64,000 nucleotides of DNA, from assembly GCF_003182155.1 (NCBI RefSeq), contig NZ_QGTG01000015.1, positions 1 to 64,000 of the forward strand, read 5' to 3'. Shown here piece by piece: positions 1-8,353 of this stretch (positions within the stretch are counted from its first letter, which is position 1; every line of letters starts with the position of its first letter). Below the pieces are notes generated by a model, which saw only the letters and a list, made by a program, of their open reading frames with translations, did not search any database and was not told the DNA's origin. The position numbers were made by a program, and so were the translations under genes. This DNA comes from Chitinophaga sp. S165 (lineage in GTDB: Bacteria; Bacteroidota; Bacteroidia; Chitinophagales; Chitinophagaceae).

Positions 1-41
1 TCCACAAAAAGTATGGAAGGCCTGCCTTCGGCAGGAATTAA

Positions 42-164
42 GTTTTGTCGGTGGTCAAGATACCGTTCCGCTGGTCAGCATCTCCGGAATACACAAAAGC
101 AATTTCAACAAAAGAATTAGGATACAAAGTAGGAGAAATTGAGTTAGAAGAGGGCGATTTTTGA
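42..164 (+). pseudogene. Possible 3' tail of an unidentified gene
   Basis: An open frame of about 40 codons ends at the TGA at 162-164 with an acidic tail (GEIELEEGDF). The same frame has a TAA at 39-41, just after a small perfect hairpin CCTGCC-TTC-GGCAGG (21-35), so it does not run cleanly in from the window edge. It may be the end of a broken gene interrupted near that hairpin. No family is recognised and a chance frame is possible. Confidence 0.2.
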
Positions 165-228
165 TTTAGAAATAAAGTTATGGCTGAAAAGAAAGGCTGA
201 CAGTTTAATTCTTTGAGACTTAAATCAT

Positions 229-261
229 AAAAAGGCTTTCAGGATTGCCGAAAGCCTTTTT
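229..261 (+). terminator. Rho-independent terminator
   Basis: Twelve-bp perfect stem AAAAAGGCTTTC / GAAAGCCTTTTT with a 9-nt loop, T-rich on both strands, so it can act in both directions. It closes the left-edge transcript and also lies downstream of the helicase gene on the minus strand. From 262 to 427 no gene is seen; that stretch contains a GTAGC..ATTATTTAGCAA segment related to a second copy near 7386 and a small palindrome ATACTA-CATA-TAGTAT at 366-381. Confidence 0.75.
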
Positions 262-427
262 ATGGTAGCATGGGGTGGCAGATTATTTAGCAAGATGTTA
301 TATGAAGACTTAATGCGTTTAGTGATTTCAATGAACCTCATTTTGGCACCATAGATTTTCATACAATACTACATATAGTATAAATAAAATGTAATGCCAA
401 AATTCCGCTTGGGAGATGACCTTTGCC

Positions 428-3355
428 TTAATTACTTTTATAAAGATTGAACGCGCCAACCATCATTGGGCCCCCTTCGGGTATATGCAATGGAGGCGGT
501 TGAGTTCTTGTTTTAAAATTTTGAGGGGTTTTAGAACATATTTTATTAAAATCGCATGTTTCGCATTTTTGAGGATGCGGTCGCATAGGAAAATCTTCAT
601 TAATAATGCCTCTTGCAGCCCATTCCAAGTTTTTAATGGCGGCATCGAGTGCCATGTCATTCACAGGAATGGCGATACGTTTACCGTCTTTAAGCAAATG
701 AACATATCCTGCCTTCGCGATTTTCCCTAAAACATCCTTTGCAGCCCGAGCATAAAGCTGAACTTGTAAAGAGAGGTTTTCCCAGTCTAGTTTATCGTTT
801 GTATGCGGATCTTCTCCACCTTCTATCGTCTTAAAATCAACAACGCATGCATCAACAATTTCTCCTTTCGTATTTTGTTCAATCATTAAATCGATAGCAC
901 CAGATATTACTGCATCTTTCAGTGGAATTTCAAACCTAGCTTCAACCTGGCGCTTAGACTCAAAGTCACTGGCGAAATTTTTGGCATAGTTTCCGACAAC
1001 TTCAGCAGCTCTGTTTTTCGCCCGTTCATAGGGGCCTGGAGAACTTATCGGGTCCTTGCTTGGATAGACATGCTTTAAATGAAAAAGATCTTTCGCTATG
1101 TCTTGAGCCTGTTGCTCTGCAGGCGCTGATCCCCTGTAAACTTCATGCAATTTCCCTACAGCAGCATGGACACTCATCCCAAAGCCAAACATTTCAGTGA
1201 TAGGAGGGCTGAAACCATATGCTTTGCGAAATTGATAGTTTTTAGGGCAGTTGAGATAATATTTTACATCCGAATAGCTAGTTGGTAGATTACTTTCATC
1301 GAGCCGGCGTTCCGGTTGGCACTTTTTAAGGTTGGTGATAGAACCATTTGTATCTCTGGAAATTTCATTGTGATTTAATCGCAGTGTATAGTATTCTTTT
1401 TTGGTCTGCCGTCCACCAGGAAGCAACTTGGAGCCGGTCACATATAAATATCTCTCTGATCGTGTGATTGCTGTATAAAACAAACGGGCATATTGTTCAG
1501 GAGTATTGCAATACGCTCCTTTACCAATCGAACCGTTCAATAGAGCATGAGGCAGCCATCCATTGTAGGAGCCACGATTACCGGGAAATCTTCCCTTCTC
1601 CACATCAACAACAAAAACGACGGGAAATTCCAGCCCCTTCATTTTATGAACAGTCGAAACTGTAACTGCATCGGGTCTGAGTACGATCTCATATGTAGAA
1701 GCCTCGTATCCGCTTTCCGCAACGTTTTCGAGAAAATTCAGAATTTCTGTAAACCGACGCTGGGAATCTACACTGACGAAGACCGCTTCAACATCTTGTA
1801 TTATACGACTGAAAACGCCTATTCCAAGCATTGTTACATCACTCAGACTCAGTGTCTTAAGATTGAAGGCATCCAGAAGGTCGTAAACCAAATTTTGTGG
1901 GAAGACCCTTCGCCGGCTAGCTTCTGTAGGGCCATGTACCTTATGTCCCCAATCATTAAGTGTTTTGGCGAATTTTTGGAAATCTGCAATGGGATATGCA
2001 GGTAGGACAAATTGGTCAAAACACACTTTTGCCATTGTTCTATCCGGATTTCCATCCCGAAGTAGAAGGAAGCTTTCCTTTAAAGCAAGAACATGTGGTT
2101 GTCTAAAGATGCCGCCGCCAGATTCTAGTGTATATGGAATACCGGCTTGCTCAAGAAGATTTGTGAAAGCCGTGTGCCGACTGGTTCCGTCTTGTTCATC
2201 ACCACCTGTTGAATACATAAGTATGGCGAAGTCAGCCGGTGTAAGTCCACGAACTTTAACACCGCCTTGACCGTCGCTTTCATGATATTCTGTTCCTAAT
2301 AACTCATTTATTTTCGAAACTACCCATTCAGTTTCGTCCGGACGTTCATCGAACCATAGTACTCTATAGTCACGTGTGCCTGTTTTGGTTAGTGCAGTAG
2401 GAGCTTTTGATAAACGGGTTGCTCCAAGCTCTTGACAGGCGAACGCGTTGGCGGAGGATACTATTGCTTCGGTACTCCTATAATTCACATTTAAAGTATG
2501 GGATGCGGCATTCGGATAACGGGTGCCAAATGTAAGTATTCTCGTAACGTCAGCTCCCCTGAAGCCATAAATTGATTGATCGTCATCTCCCACAACGAAC
2601 AAGGTTTTGCTGCTTTCTCTCAATTTGGAAATGAGCCTATCTTGAACCGGGTTTATATCTTGATATTCATCAACAAGCAGGTGTTCAAGATCTGATATGG
2701 CACTGAGCGCGTTAAGAGAACCGGCTTCAAGGCGATCCACTACAATTCTTTGCATAGAGGAGAAATCCATAAAGCCGTCCCTATCCAAAGCGGCCTTTAG
2801 CACTTCCAGAAATTCCCCAATAATGGGATCATGTATTTTTATATCATTGATGGAAAGCATCTCCTCATTGTGTACCGACCAAGCATGACTTAGTTCATCT
2901 ATAGCCTGGAAATACCGAGCGCCTTTAGCGTCTCTCACTTTATGACAGCCAAGTTGAGGATATCTACTGATTAAATAAAGTTTTAGTCGGTTGTCATCTA
3001 AAACTTCAAATTGTCTATACCGTGCATCAATTTGTCCGAGGAGATGTTGGCAATATGAATGGATCGTGCCGATATACATACGGCCCAAAACATTTGGATC
3101 AATTCCACATTTCTGCAATGCACCAGCTACGCGTAGTTTGATAGAATCCGCCGCCTTTTCTGTAAAGGTAAATGCAACGATCCCTTCTGGTTTAGCTTTC
3201 TGTTCAGCCAAAAGCCATGCTATGCGATAAGCAAGTGTCCTAGATTTACCCGATCCGGCACAGGCAAGCGTAAGGACTTCGCCAGCTGTTTCAACGGCGG
3301 CCTTTAGCTGCTCGCCGTTTAGTTCGTTTGATAGTATCTTTTGTACTGAGGTCAT
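428..3355 (-). CDS. UvrD/Rep-like helicase fused to an Fe-S PD-(D/E)XK nuclease
   Basis: A 975-residue superfamily 1 helicase. Visible motifs are the Walker A loop AGSGKS (33-38), Walker B DEYQD (229-233), GDDDQSIYGFRG (256-267), TVHKMKGLE (568-576) and YTAITRSER (about 627-635). From about residue 690 a RecB/AddB/Cas4-type nuclease follows: H730, D822, D840 and K842 (VVDFKT) and the Q-x-Q-L-Y motif (864-868). Cys703, Cys931, Cys934 and Cys940 have the spacing of an iron-sulfur cluster. The protein should unwind and cut DNA. Its start lies 65 bases inside the end of the cytosine methyltransferase gene, so the two are probably co-translated. With that enzyme and the divergent Vsr it looks like an anti-phage or restriction-type module; the biological role is inference. 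The start is supported by the LNGEQ motif only 12 residues in. Confidence 0.85.
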   Translation of the reverse strand: MTSVQKILSNELNGEQLKAAVETAGEVLTLACAGSGKSRTLAYRIAWLLAEQKAKPEGIVAFTFTEKAADSIKLRVAGALQKCGIDPNVLGRMYIGTIHSYCQHLLGQIDARYRQFEVLDDNRLKLYLISRYPQLGCHKVRDAKGARYFQAIDELSHAWSVHNEEMLSINDIKIHDPIIGEFLEVLKAALDRDGFMDFSSMQRIVVDRLEAGSLNALSAISDLEHLLVDEYQDINPVQDRLISKLRESSKTLFVVGDDDQSIYGFRGADVTRILTFGTRYPNAASHTLNVNYRSTEAIVSSANAFACQELGATRLSKAPTALTKTGTRDYRVLWFDERPDETEWVVSKINELLGTEYHESDGQGGVKVRGLTPADFAILMYSTGGDEQDGTSRHTAFTNLLEQAGIPYTLESGGGIFRQPHVLALKESFLLLRDGNPDRTMAKVCFDQFVLPAYPIADFQKFAKTLNDWGHKVHGPTEASRRRVFPQNLVYDLLDAFNLKTLSLSDVTMLGIGVFSRIIQDVEAVFVSVDSQRRFTEILNFLENVAESGYEASTYEIVLRPDAVTVSTVHKMKGLEFPVVFVVDVEKGRFPGNRGSYNGWLPHALLNGSIGKGAYCNTPEQYARLFYTAITRSERYLYVTGSKLLPGGRQTKKEYYTLRLNHNEISRDTNGSITNLKKCQPERRLDESNLPTSYSDVKYYLNCPKNYQFRKAYGFSPPITEMFGFGMSVHAAVGKLHEVYRGSAPAEQQAQDIAKDLFHLKHVYPSKDPISSPGPYERAKNRAAEVVGNYAKNFASDFESKRQVEARFEIPLKDAVISGAIDLMIEQNTKGEIVDACVVDFKTIEGGEDPHTNDKLDWENLSLQVQLYARAAKDVLGKIAKAGYVHLLKDGKRIAIPVNDMALDAAIKNLEWAARGIINEDFPMRPHPQKCETCDFNKICSKTPQNFKTRTQPPPLHIPEGGPMMVGAFNLYKSN

Positions 3356-4379
3356 TGTGGTTATTTCTCTTTGAAGTTATCAGTTTTGCTAAATTTATCG
3401 CATGAGCTTTTGCGAATGCGGGTGGAAATGCGTTACCTATGAGTTGTGCAACGGGATATTTGCCGCAATTTATATCAAACTTATAGTTTTTAGGAAATCC
3501 TTGAATGAGCGAGGCTTCCCGTAAAGTAATGGCTCTATTTTGTTCTGGATGAAGAAATCTTCCTTTGGATGGATTAATACATCCCCCTGTCATTGTGGGA
3601 GCAGGCTTTTCCCAATGCATTCTTCCATACACATCCTTGAATCCATCTGTTTTTGTATGACACGCTAAAACCAATTCTTTCGGCAGTTGCGACCTGCTAC
3701 CTCCATTTTGTGGTATATGTGCAATCATTTTAATTACTTTACTGGATCGGGTTTCTTCATAGTCATGTAGAGGGTCCTTTCCTAAACCCGGCCGGTGCAA
3801 TTTGCCGATAGCGTCTTTTACTGTTGTTTTTCTATTCGTTTTTTTTGCAAAAATTGGGGTGCCGGTAAGAGCCGCAATAAACACGGTTCTTTTTCTATGT
3901 TGTGGAACACCAAAATCCGCGGCGTCAAAGACATCATATTTGGTTTGATACCCTTTTCCTTTTAAATGGTTTTCAAAAGTTTTTATACGTTTATCTTTTG
4001 CCAAACCAGGAACATTTTCCATCATTATGCACTTGGGTTTAAAGGCGTCAACAAACTTTATAAATTCAAAAAGTAAATCGTTCATCGGTTCGTCGATTTT
4101 TTTTGAACCGTTTTTAGTACGCAACGTTGAAAATCCCTGACATGGGGGACAGCCTGCAAGTAAATCCAAATCCCCCTCTTTTAAACCAAGGGTCTGCATC
4201 AGTTCTTTCGGGTCAACGGAACGTATGTCCTTTTCCAGTAGGTGCGTATTTTTGTGATTAAGGCGGTATACCTTTGCAGCCAGTTTTTCATTTTCAACCG
4301 CGGCAATGATGTTAAATTTGGCTTTTTCTAAACCAATACTCAATCCCCCACAACCTGAAAATAAATCAATGGCAAGCAT
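3291..4379 (-). CDS. dcm: DNA (cytosine-5-)-methyltransferase
   Basis: Methylates cytosine C5 in a specific DNA sequence using S-adenosylmethionine. All main motifs are present: motif I DLFSGCGG at the very N-terminus, motif IV GCPPCQGFS with the catalytic cysteine, motif VI MENVPGL, motif VIII FGVPQHRKR, motif IX TLREASLIQGFP and motif X IGNAFPPAFAKA. The chosen start gives MLAIDLFSG; starts at 4394 or 4409 in the same frame would add 5 or 10 residues. The 3' end overlaps the helicase-nuclease gene by 65 bases and adds a basic tail (KRTKRRAAKGRR). The divergent neighbour is Vsr, a common partner of such enzymes. The target sequence cannot be read from the gene. Confidence 0.93.
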   Translation of the reverse strand: MLAIDLFSGCGGLSIGLEKAKFNIIAAVENEKLAAKVYRLNHKNTHLLEKDIRSVDPKELMQTLGLKEGDLDLLAGCPPCQGFSTLRTKNGSKKIDEPMNDLLFEFIKFVDAFKPKCIMMENVPGLAKDKRIKTFENHLKGKGYQTKYDVFDAADFGVPQHRKRTVFIAALTGTPIFAKKTNRKTTVKDAIGKLHRPGLGKDPLHDYEETRSSKVIKMIAHIPQNGGSRSQLPKELVLACHTKTDGFKDVYGRMHWEKPAPTMTGGCINPSKGRFLHPEQNRAITLREASLIQGFPKNYKFDINCGKYPVAQLIGNAFPPAFAKAHAINLAKLITSKRNNHNDLSTKDTIKRTKRRAAKGRR

Positions 4380-4411
4380 TTGTTGTCCCTGCATAAAAAA
4401 TAATTCCAATG

Positions 4412-4460
4412 ATGAGATAAAATCTCATATTGTTGATGGAAAAGAAAACTCTTTTCAACA
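4412..4460. promoter_or_regulatory. Two inverted repeats in the dcm-vsr divergent promoter region
   Basis: The 150-bp gap between the divergent methyltransferase and Vsr genes is AT-rich and holds ATGAGAT-AAA-ATCTCAT (4412-4428). A second repeat, AAAAGA-AAAC-TCTTTT, is framed by GTTG and CAAC (about 4433-4460). Such symmetry is what a repressor or the methyltransferase itself could bind to control the module. No controller protein gene is visible nearby, so the function is inference. Confidence 0.4.
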
Positions 4461-4532
4461 TAAACTGAGAATTTCTCTCTATTTAATAATTTAAGTCTAT
4501 TATTAATAATGATATCAACAATACAATAGATA

Positions 4533-4940
4533 ATGACAGATCACCTGACACCTAAACGACGCAGCGAGAATATGGCCGCTGTCAGGTCCAAAGAGACCCA
4601 GCCAGAGCTAACTGTGCGGCGAATGCTTCATGGGTTGGGATATCGTTACAGGCTTCATGACACTAGTTTACCGGGGAAACCAGACATAGTATTCAGGAGT
4701 CGGAAAAAGATTGTCTTTATTCACGGTTGTTTCTGGCACCGGCACCCAGAATGCAAATACGCTACTAGCCCTAAAACAAATATCGGTTTTTGGAATGAAA
4801 AATTCGAAAAAAATGTTCGGCGTGATAAGCTTGTTCAGTCTCAGTTGTTAGTAATGGGATGGGAAAGCCTTATCATTTGGCAGTGTGAGTTAAAAAATCC
4901 TGAATTGTTAGTTCATAAAGTAGTTGAATTCTTAATGTAA
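4533..4940 (+). CDS. vsr: Very short patch repair (Vsr) endonuclease
   Basis: A 135-residue nuclease that nicks next to T:G mismatches produced when 5-methylcytosine deaminates, protecting sites made by a cytosine methyltransferase. The full family signature is present: TPKRRSENMAAVRSK at the N-terminus, LPGKPDIVF with the catalytic aspartate at 51, HGCFWHRHPEC with histidines 64, 69 and 71 (same numbering as the E. coli enzyme), and PKTN..FW..KF..N..RD. The length is normal for the family. It is transcribed away from the methyltransferase gene, whose product creates the need for it. Confidence 0.96.
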   Translation: MTDHLTPKRRSENMAAVRSKETQPELTVRRMLHGLGYRYRLHDTSLPGKPDIVFRSRKKIVFIHGCFWHRHPECKYATSPKTNIGFWNEKFEKNVRRDKLVQSQLLVMGWESLIIWQCELKNPELLVHKVVEFLM

Positions 4941-4944
4941 AGTC

Positions 4945-6218
4945 ATGAAAAAGAGCAGCCTAAAGACTCCTAACAACCATATCGTTTTCAGGACAGCCGC
5001 TCTGGCGGTTCCGCTATTGGCCTTGTCAATAAGCTGGTAGAGGAACTTGGTGTCAACTTGATTTAGATATGCACAGGCCCATCAACTAGAACAGAACTTG
5101 GGAAAGCTGCCATCTATTAAAGCCTGTATCACGCATACAAGCAAAATCTGGGACGTAAAGAAATCATCATTTCTTTTATGCAGGCGCATTTAAAGGACGG
5201 GAAACGCTTTGGCGCTTGCCTGGTAGGGTATCATCATTACGGGCTGCGTGTTCGTAATGAAAAATTCTTGAGCCTTACACAACGCATTAAGATCAATAAA
5301 GATGGAAAATTGCTGAAAGAGGCATGGCAATGGAGATTATCCTGTCTCTATAATGATGCGCAGATCCTTGCCAAACTGGAAGCCCGCGGCCTGAAGATCA
5401 CCAGAAATTGAGCAAGATTTGGCGCACCCGTTTTACTGCTGCATCTTGATTAATAAAATGATCGAAGCACTAGTCCAAGGCACAGACCTGCCATTGTCCG
5501 TCAGGAGGATTTTATCAAAATCCAGCGCATTCTTGACTGCGACATGGCGGGTTGTCAGCATAACAAAGAAAAACAAATGCGCCCCTTACCCATCTGCTGA
5601 AATGTAACGATTGCAAGGGACATGGTCGGTTACCGTATCAAGAAAAGAAACTTGCATTATTATCGTTGCCAGAAATGCAAAGGGGCTGTGTAAAACTCTA
5701 TCATATCACGTTTTGCGCTACGCAAAGGAGCTAATGATCTGTTTCGGGGTTATCTTGACAGTTATTCCGTCCCGAATATGCCATCGCGCCACTTGTCTCC
5801 TTGCAGCTTATAAAACTGTTTAATCATTATATAATGGGAATAGCCAGAATAATGATGAAGAATTAAAAAGCAACCGGCATCATTTGAAAAGAAGTCAAAG
5901 GAACTGAAAATTCGTCAATGGTCCGGTGGATATTGATAAAGAAACCTATGATCTGACAACCGACCATTTAAACCAGCAAATGCAGCAAATTCAGAAAGAA
6001 CTGAAGGCCATTGCACCGACTATATCTAACCTTGAGAAACTGATTAAAAATTCTTTGGAAAAGTTACAATAATTGCGGCTGGCGTGGAATTTCAGCGATT
6101 TGGAAAAACAAAAGATGTTTGCAAATGAAGCTATTTCCGGGAGGATTTATTACAACGCGAAAAATCACCAATATCTAACCACCAAGATAAATGAATTCGT
6201 TCCGTAGGTGCTTATCTG
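4945..6218 (+). pseudogene. Decayed large serine recombinase
   Basis: Pieces of one protein can be read in shifting frames. From 5178 to 5411 there is a recombinase domain segment (GKRFG..GYHHYGLRV.., KLLKEAWQWRL, AKLEARGLKI). At about 5595-5690 a zinc ribbon reads LLKCNDCKG..GYRIKKRNLHYYRCQKCKG, and at about 5730 comes ANDLFRGYLDSY. From 5930 to 6200 the coiled-coil and C-terminal end appear (DIDKETYDLT, TISNLEKLIKNSLEKLQ, RIYYNAKNHQYLTTKINEF). Many stops and frameshifts separate them, and the N-terminal catalytic serine region is not found. The 3' end is cut by mobile element copy A, which starts right after the TTKINEF segment. It is presumably the dead integrase of an old mobile element that brought in the neighbouring genes. 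Confidence 0.8.
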
Positions 6219-6390
6219 AGATCAAGTTGAAAACCTGGGGTTTCGTGTGATCAGGTCACGGCGACGCATATCCACTTTTAACGCGGAACAATACATATCA
6301 AAATAATCCATGCCAGGCTGGTAAATTAAAGCATATTTGAGAATGTTCCTTAACCTGAAAGAAACCATTCATAAACCGTGAAGCCGTTTT

Positions 6391-6930
6391 TTATGTAAGC
6401 AGCAATTCCCTTATAGTTGGATTCCCCGGCAAACTTCTTACTATCACAATGACTTTACCGCCTGCAGGCAGCGCGGTGATCTTATAATGCCAATCAATCC
6501 CGTTCCGGCCCGAAAATGCACGTCCACGCTCGGTAATAACACCGTCGGCGTTTATTACCCTTACCTCCACTTCTGCTACCCTAAACTCGTTTTGGGCAGT
6601 CACTACAACCTCATCGCCTTCCAATCTTATATTTTGGACTTCAGGACTGCGGTAAGCATCCTTCACTGCTATATTATAAGCATTTTGCCCCGGCCCTGCC
6701 AGCGACTGATAATAAGCCTTTATCTGCGGATCTTCCAGCATTATCTGCGCACGCATCGAAGCAATGGTCATCTTATGCCTGGCTTCCAGCTGCTTTTGTG
6801 TAGGCTTTTTCTTTGAAGGGCCGCGTTTCTTCGCCATAATGATCTGCCCGTTCCTTTCATAGATCGTGATCTGTTTGCCGAGGGTACCCCGCACCAGTTG
6901 CATGAGGATATTGTCTTTAACAATGGCCAT
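6391..6930 (-). CDS. Conserved 179-residue protein of the mobile element, copy A
   Basis: Function unknown. The N-terminus MAIVKDNILMQLVRGTLG resembles a widespread Bacteroidota family of small uncharacterised proteins with this opening. A very basic stretch follows (KKRGPSKKKPTQKQ, about 35-48), then an alpha-helical part with a DPQIKAYYQSLAGPGQNAYN segment, and a C-terminal third predicted to be beta-rich (EVVVTAQNEFRVAEVEVRV). No membrane segment or signal peptide is seen. Compared with its twin at 59057 the first 102 residues differ at only three positions, while the last 77 differ at about 24. It is the only gene inside a TIR-bounded element, which makes a DNA-binding or transposition-related role possible but unproven. 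Confidence 0.8.
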   Translation of the reverse strand: MAIVKDNILMQLVRGTLGKQITIYERNGQIIMAKKRGPSKKKPTQKQLEARHKMTIASMRAQIMLEDPQIKAYYQSLAGPGQNAYNIAVKDAYRSPEVQNIRLEGDEVVVTAQNEFRVAEVEVRVINADGVITERGRAFSGRNGIDWHYKITALPAGGKVIVIVRSLPGNPTIRELLLT

Positions 6931-6997
6931 AAAAAGGTCGTTTTGAGGTTATAATTACAACGTTACTATATCTGTTCTCAAAGGTACGTATAACTAT

Positions 6998-7090
6998 ACT
7001 AAAATGTCGTTAAAAGGTCATTTAAAGGTCACTTCAATATCGATTTGATATATAAATGCCCTTTAAATATCCTTTTGGTAATCTTTTAGT
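6998..7090. repeat. Palindrome of 11-bp iterons upstream of the 179-residue gene (copy A)
   Basis: Three contiguous 11-bp units on one arm (ACTAAAATGTC, GTTAAAAGGTC, ATTTAAAGGTC at 6998-7030) face three inverted units on the other (GCCCTTTAAAT, ATCCTTTTGGT, AATCTTTTAGT at 7058-7090). They are separated by a 27-bp AT-rich centre. The 11-bp phase equals about one helical turn, as expected for a protein binding one face of DNA. It lies about 70 bp before the gene start. Confidence 0.7.
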
Positions 7091-7342
7091 AAGCTTATAT
7101 GAAGCCGATAGATAACGTATTCGAGCACTGTATAAGGATTAACTATAGTTGGGGAGTCTATTATTCTGATGTGGGAAAATTGCAGGATTGTCAAAACCAT
7201 CCGGTTCAGGACTGCGATGCAAGGGGTAACGGGATAGAATTTATCTTGTTTGGGCGTTCTGAAATTTACGCTGAACACGCAAATCCCAGGGTTTTCAACT
7301 TGATCCGTTATAAGTGTGATGCATTCTAATGTAAAGAATGTA

Positions 7343-7376
7343 AAAAGGCTTCCAAGCGTATACCTGAAAGCCTTTT
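7343..7376. terminator. Bidirectional hairpin terminator
   Basis: Stem AAAAGGCTT..C / G.AAGCCTTTT followed by a short AT-rich stretch. It ends transcription of the lipoprotein gene, which reads leftward from 8096, and its layout copies the terminator next to the tRNA gene. Confidence 0.6.
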
Positions 7377-7380
7377 CAAA

Positions 7381-7397
7381 AGTGTAGCCGGAACGGG
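7381..7397. repeat. Imperfect copy of the tRNA-Met 3' end
   Basis: AGTGTAGCCGGAACGGG matches the tRNA-Met 3' end plus its first downstream bases, AGTGTAGCGAGATCGGG (8184-8200), at 14 of 17 positions and in the same orientation. Both copies directly follow a hairpin with AAGGCTT/AAGCCTT arms. Such a partial tRNA copy is the usual trace of site-specific integration at a tRNA 3' end. Confidence 0.45.
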
Positions 7398-7442
7398 TAA
7401 ATTATCTAACAACCATCCTGAGATATTAAACTTCGAATGCGG

Positions 7443-8096
7443 CTATTTTTCAACTTCAAATTCAACAGGACCTGTTACTGAAATCAATCCTCCCTCACTC
7501 GCATCTTTAACATATTGTTCATCTTTCCCAGTCTTTTTGTTCTTCACAATTTTATATTCAACTGTCAACTCATATCCAAGTGACTTGTCTTTAACTAGTT
7601 CTTCGTTAAACAGGTTTTTACTTTTCAAGACCCTTTGTTTCCCGGTTTTGTCCTCACGAAGTACTACCTCATACTCACCAGTTGATAGTTTTTTTTGTGA
7701 AATAAACTGACCTTTGACAAGCAATAATTTTGCCTCTTCAGCTATTTTTTCTTCTTCCATAAGATGAATTGCATTACCACAGGCAAATATGTTTATATTA
7801 TCAATCAGATGGCTTTCCACGGGTGATAATGAAGTATCCACCCCCATGTCCTTAAGCTCATCAGCGAATTTTTCAGCAATGATTTTAAAACAGGTATCTA
7901 TTGCTACCGAAGGTTTCTTGTTCATGTTTTGTTCTGAAAAACAATCACAAAATTCATTAGTCATCATACTTTTATAAACAGCCCTGTCGGCAGGACTTAT
8001 AACTTTGTGAGATGTTTGTTGTTGGGCATTTGTTGCAGTTTCTTTGCAAGCAGAGAATAGTACCAAGAGGAGTAACGAAAGGTATAGTGTTTTCAT
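7443..8096 (-). CDS. Hypothetical lipoprotein
   Basis: A 217-residue exported protein of unknown function. The start at 8096 places a lipoprotein signal at the N-terminus (MKTLYLSLLLLVLFSAC, lipobox LFSAC); a start at 8165 would bury it behind 23 extra residues. The mature part contains four further cysteines (EFCDCF, DTCFKI, FACGNA), helical segments, and a lysine-rich C-terminal half that looks beta-stranded. It lies between the tRNA-Met gene and a partial copy of the tRNA end, so it may be cargo of an integrated element. No domain family is recognised. Confidence 0.75.
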   Translation of the reverse strand: MKTLYLSLLLLVLFSACKETATNAQQQTSHKVISPADRAVYKSMMTNEFCDCFSEQNMNKKPSVAIDTCFKIIAEKFADELKDMGVDTSLSPVESHLIDNINIFACGNAIHLMEEEKIAEEAKLLLVKGQFISQKKLSTGEYEVVLREDKTGKQRVLKSKNLFNEELVKDKSLGYELTVEYKIVKNKKTGKDEQYVKDASEGGLISVTGPVEFEVEK

Positions 8097-8146
8097 AGTG
8101 AGGTTGTAAGTAAATAAGCAGATAATTCTAAATTGGGCTATACAGC

Positions 8147-8180
8147 AAAAAAGGCTTAGAAACAATTTCTAAGCCTTTTT
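8147..8180. terminator. Terminator downstream of tRNA-Met
   Basis: Very strong perfect hairpin AAAAAAGGCTTAGAAA / TTTCTAAGCCTTTTT with a 3-nt loop. It follows the 3' end of the tRNA on the minus strand and carries T-runs on both strands. Confidence 0.8.
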
Positions 8181-8187
8181 ACCAGTG

Positions 8188-8261
8188 TAGCGAGATCGGG
8201 AGTTGAACCCGAGACCTCAGGGTTATGAATCCTGCGCTCTAACCACCTGAGCTACCTCGCC
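8188..8261 (-). tRNA. tRNA-Met (anticodon CAT)
   Basis: A 74-nt cloverleaf reads on the minus strand. The acceptor arm is GGCGAGG pairing with TCTCGCT (with two G-U pairs), the D arm starts GCTCAG, the anticodon loop is TTCATAA, the T arm is TCGGG-TTCAACT-CCCGA, and the discriminator base is A. The CCA end is not encoded. The CAT anticodon could also belong to a lysidine-modified isoleucine tRNA or initiator tRNA, but the arms fit an elongator methionine tRNA best. Confidence 0.93.
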
Positions 8262-8353
8262 AATTCCACCGTTCCACTCGTCCAAAACGGGAGTGCAAAG
8301 ATAATGGCTCTTTTCCTAAAAGACAAGAGCTACCCTTAAAAAGTTTATAATAT

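Larger units (their letters stand above)
6219..7306 (-). mobile_element. 1.1-kb element with terminal inverted repeats, copy A
   Basis: Left end begins GATCAAGTTGAAAACCTGGGG at about 6220 (21 bases, shared core GTTGAAAACC) and the right end is its inverted partner finishing TTTTCAACTTGATCC at 7306. The whole interval aligns, in reverse orientation, with 58682-59763. The shared parts are a noncoding leader of about 380 bp, an 11-bp iteron palindrome, a 179-residue gene and a 170-bp tail. No transposase gene lies inside. It sits at the 3' end of the recombinase pseudogene. A clean target duplication is not visible for this copy, unlike copy B. Confidence 0.75.

Noticed and set aside
262..290. 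Third tRNA-Met end copy
   Set aside because: Similarity to the tRNA itself is limited to GTAGC and a few bases; it resembles the 7381 site more, so it is only mentioned as a weak relative.
5178..5411. Separate small gene of 77 codons
   Set aside because: Its sequence is the middle of the decayed serine recombinase, not an independent protein.
7099..7329. 76-codon plus-strand frame inside mobile element copy A
   Set aside because: The matching stretch in copy B carries a frameshift and early stop, and the frame runs through the terminal inverted repeat, so it is probably noncoding element DNA.
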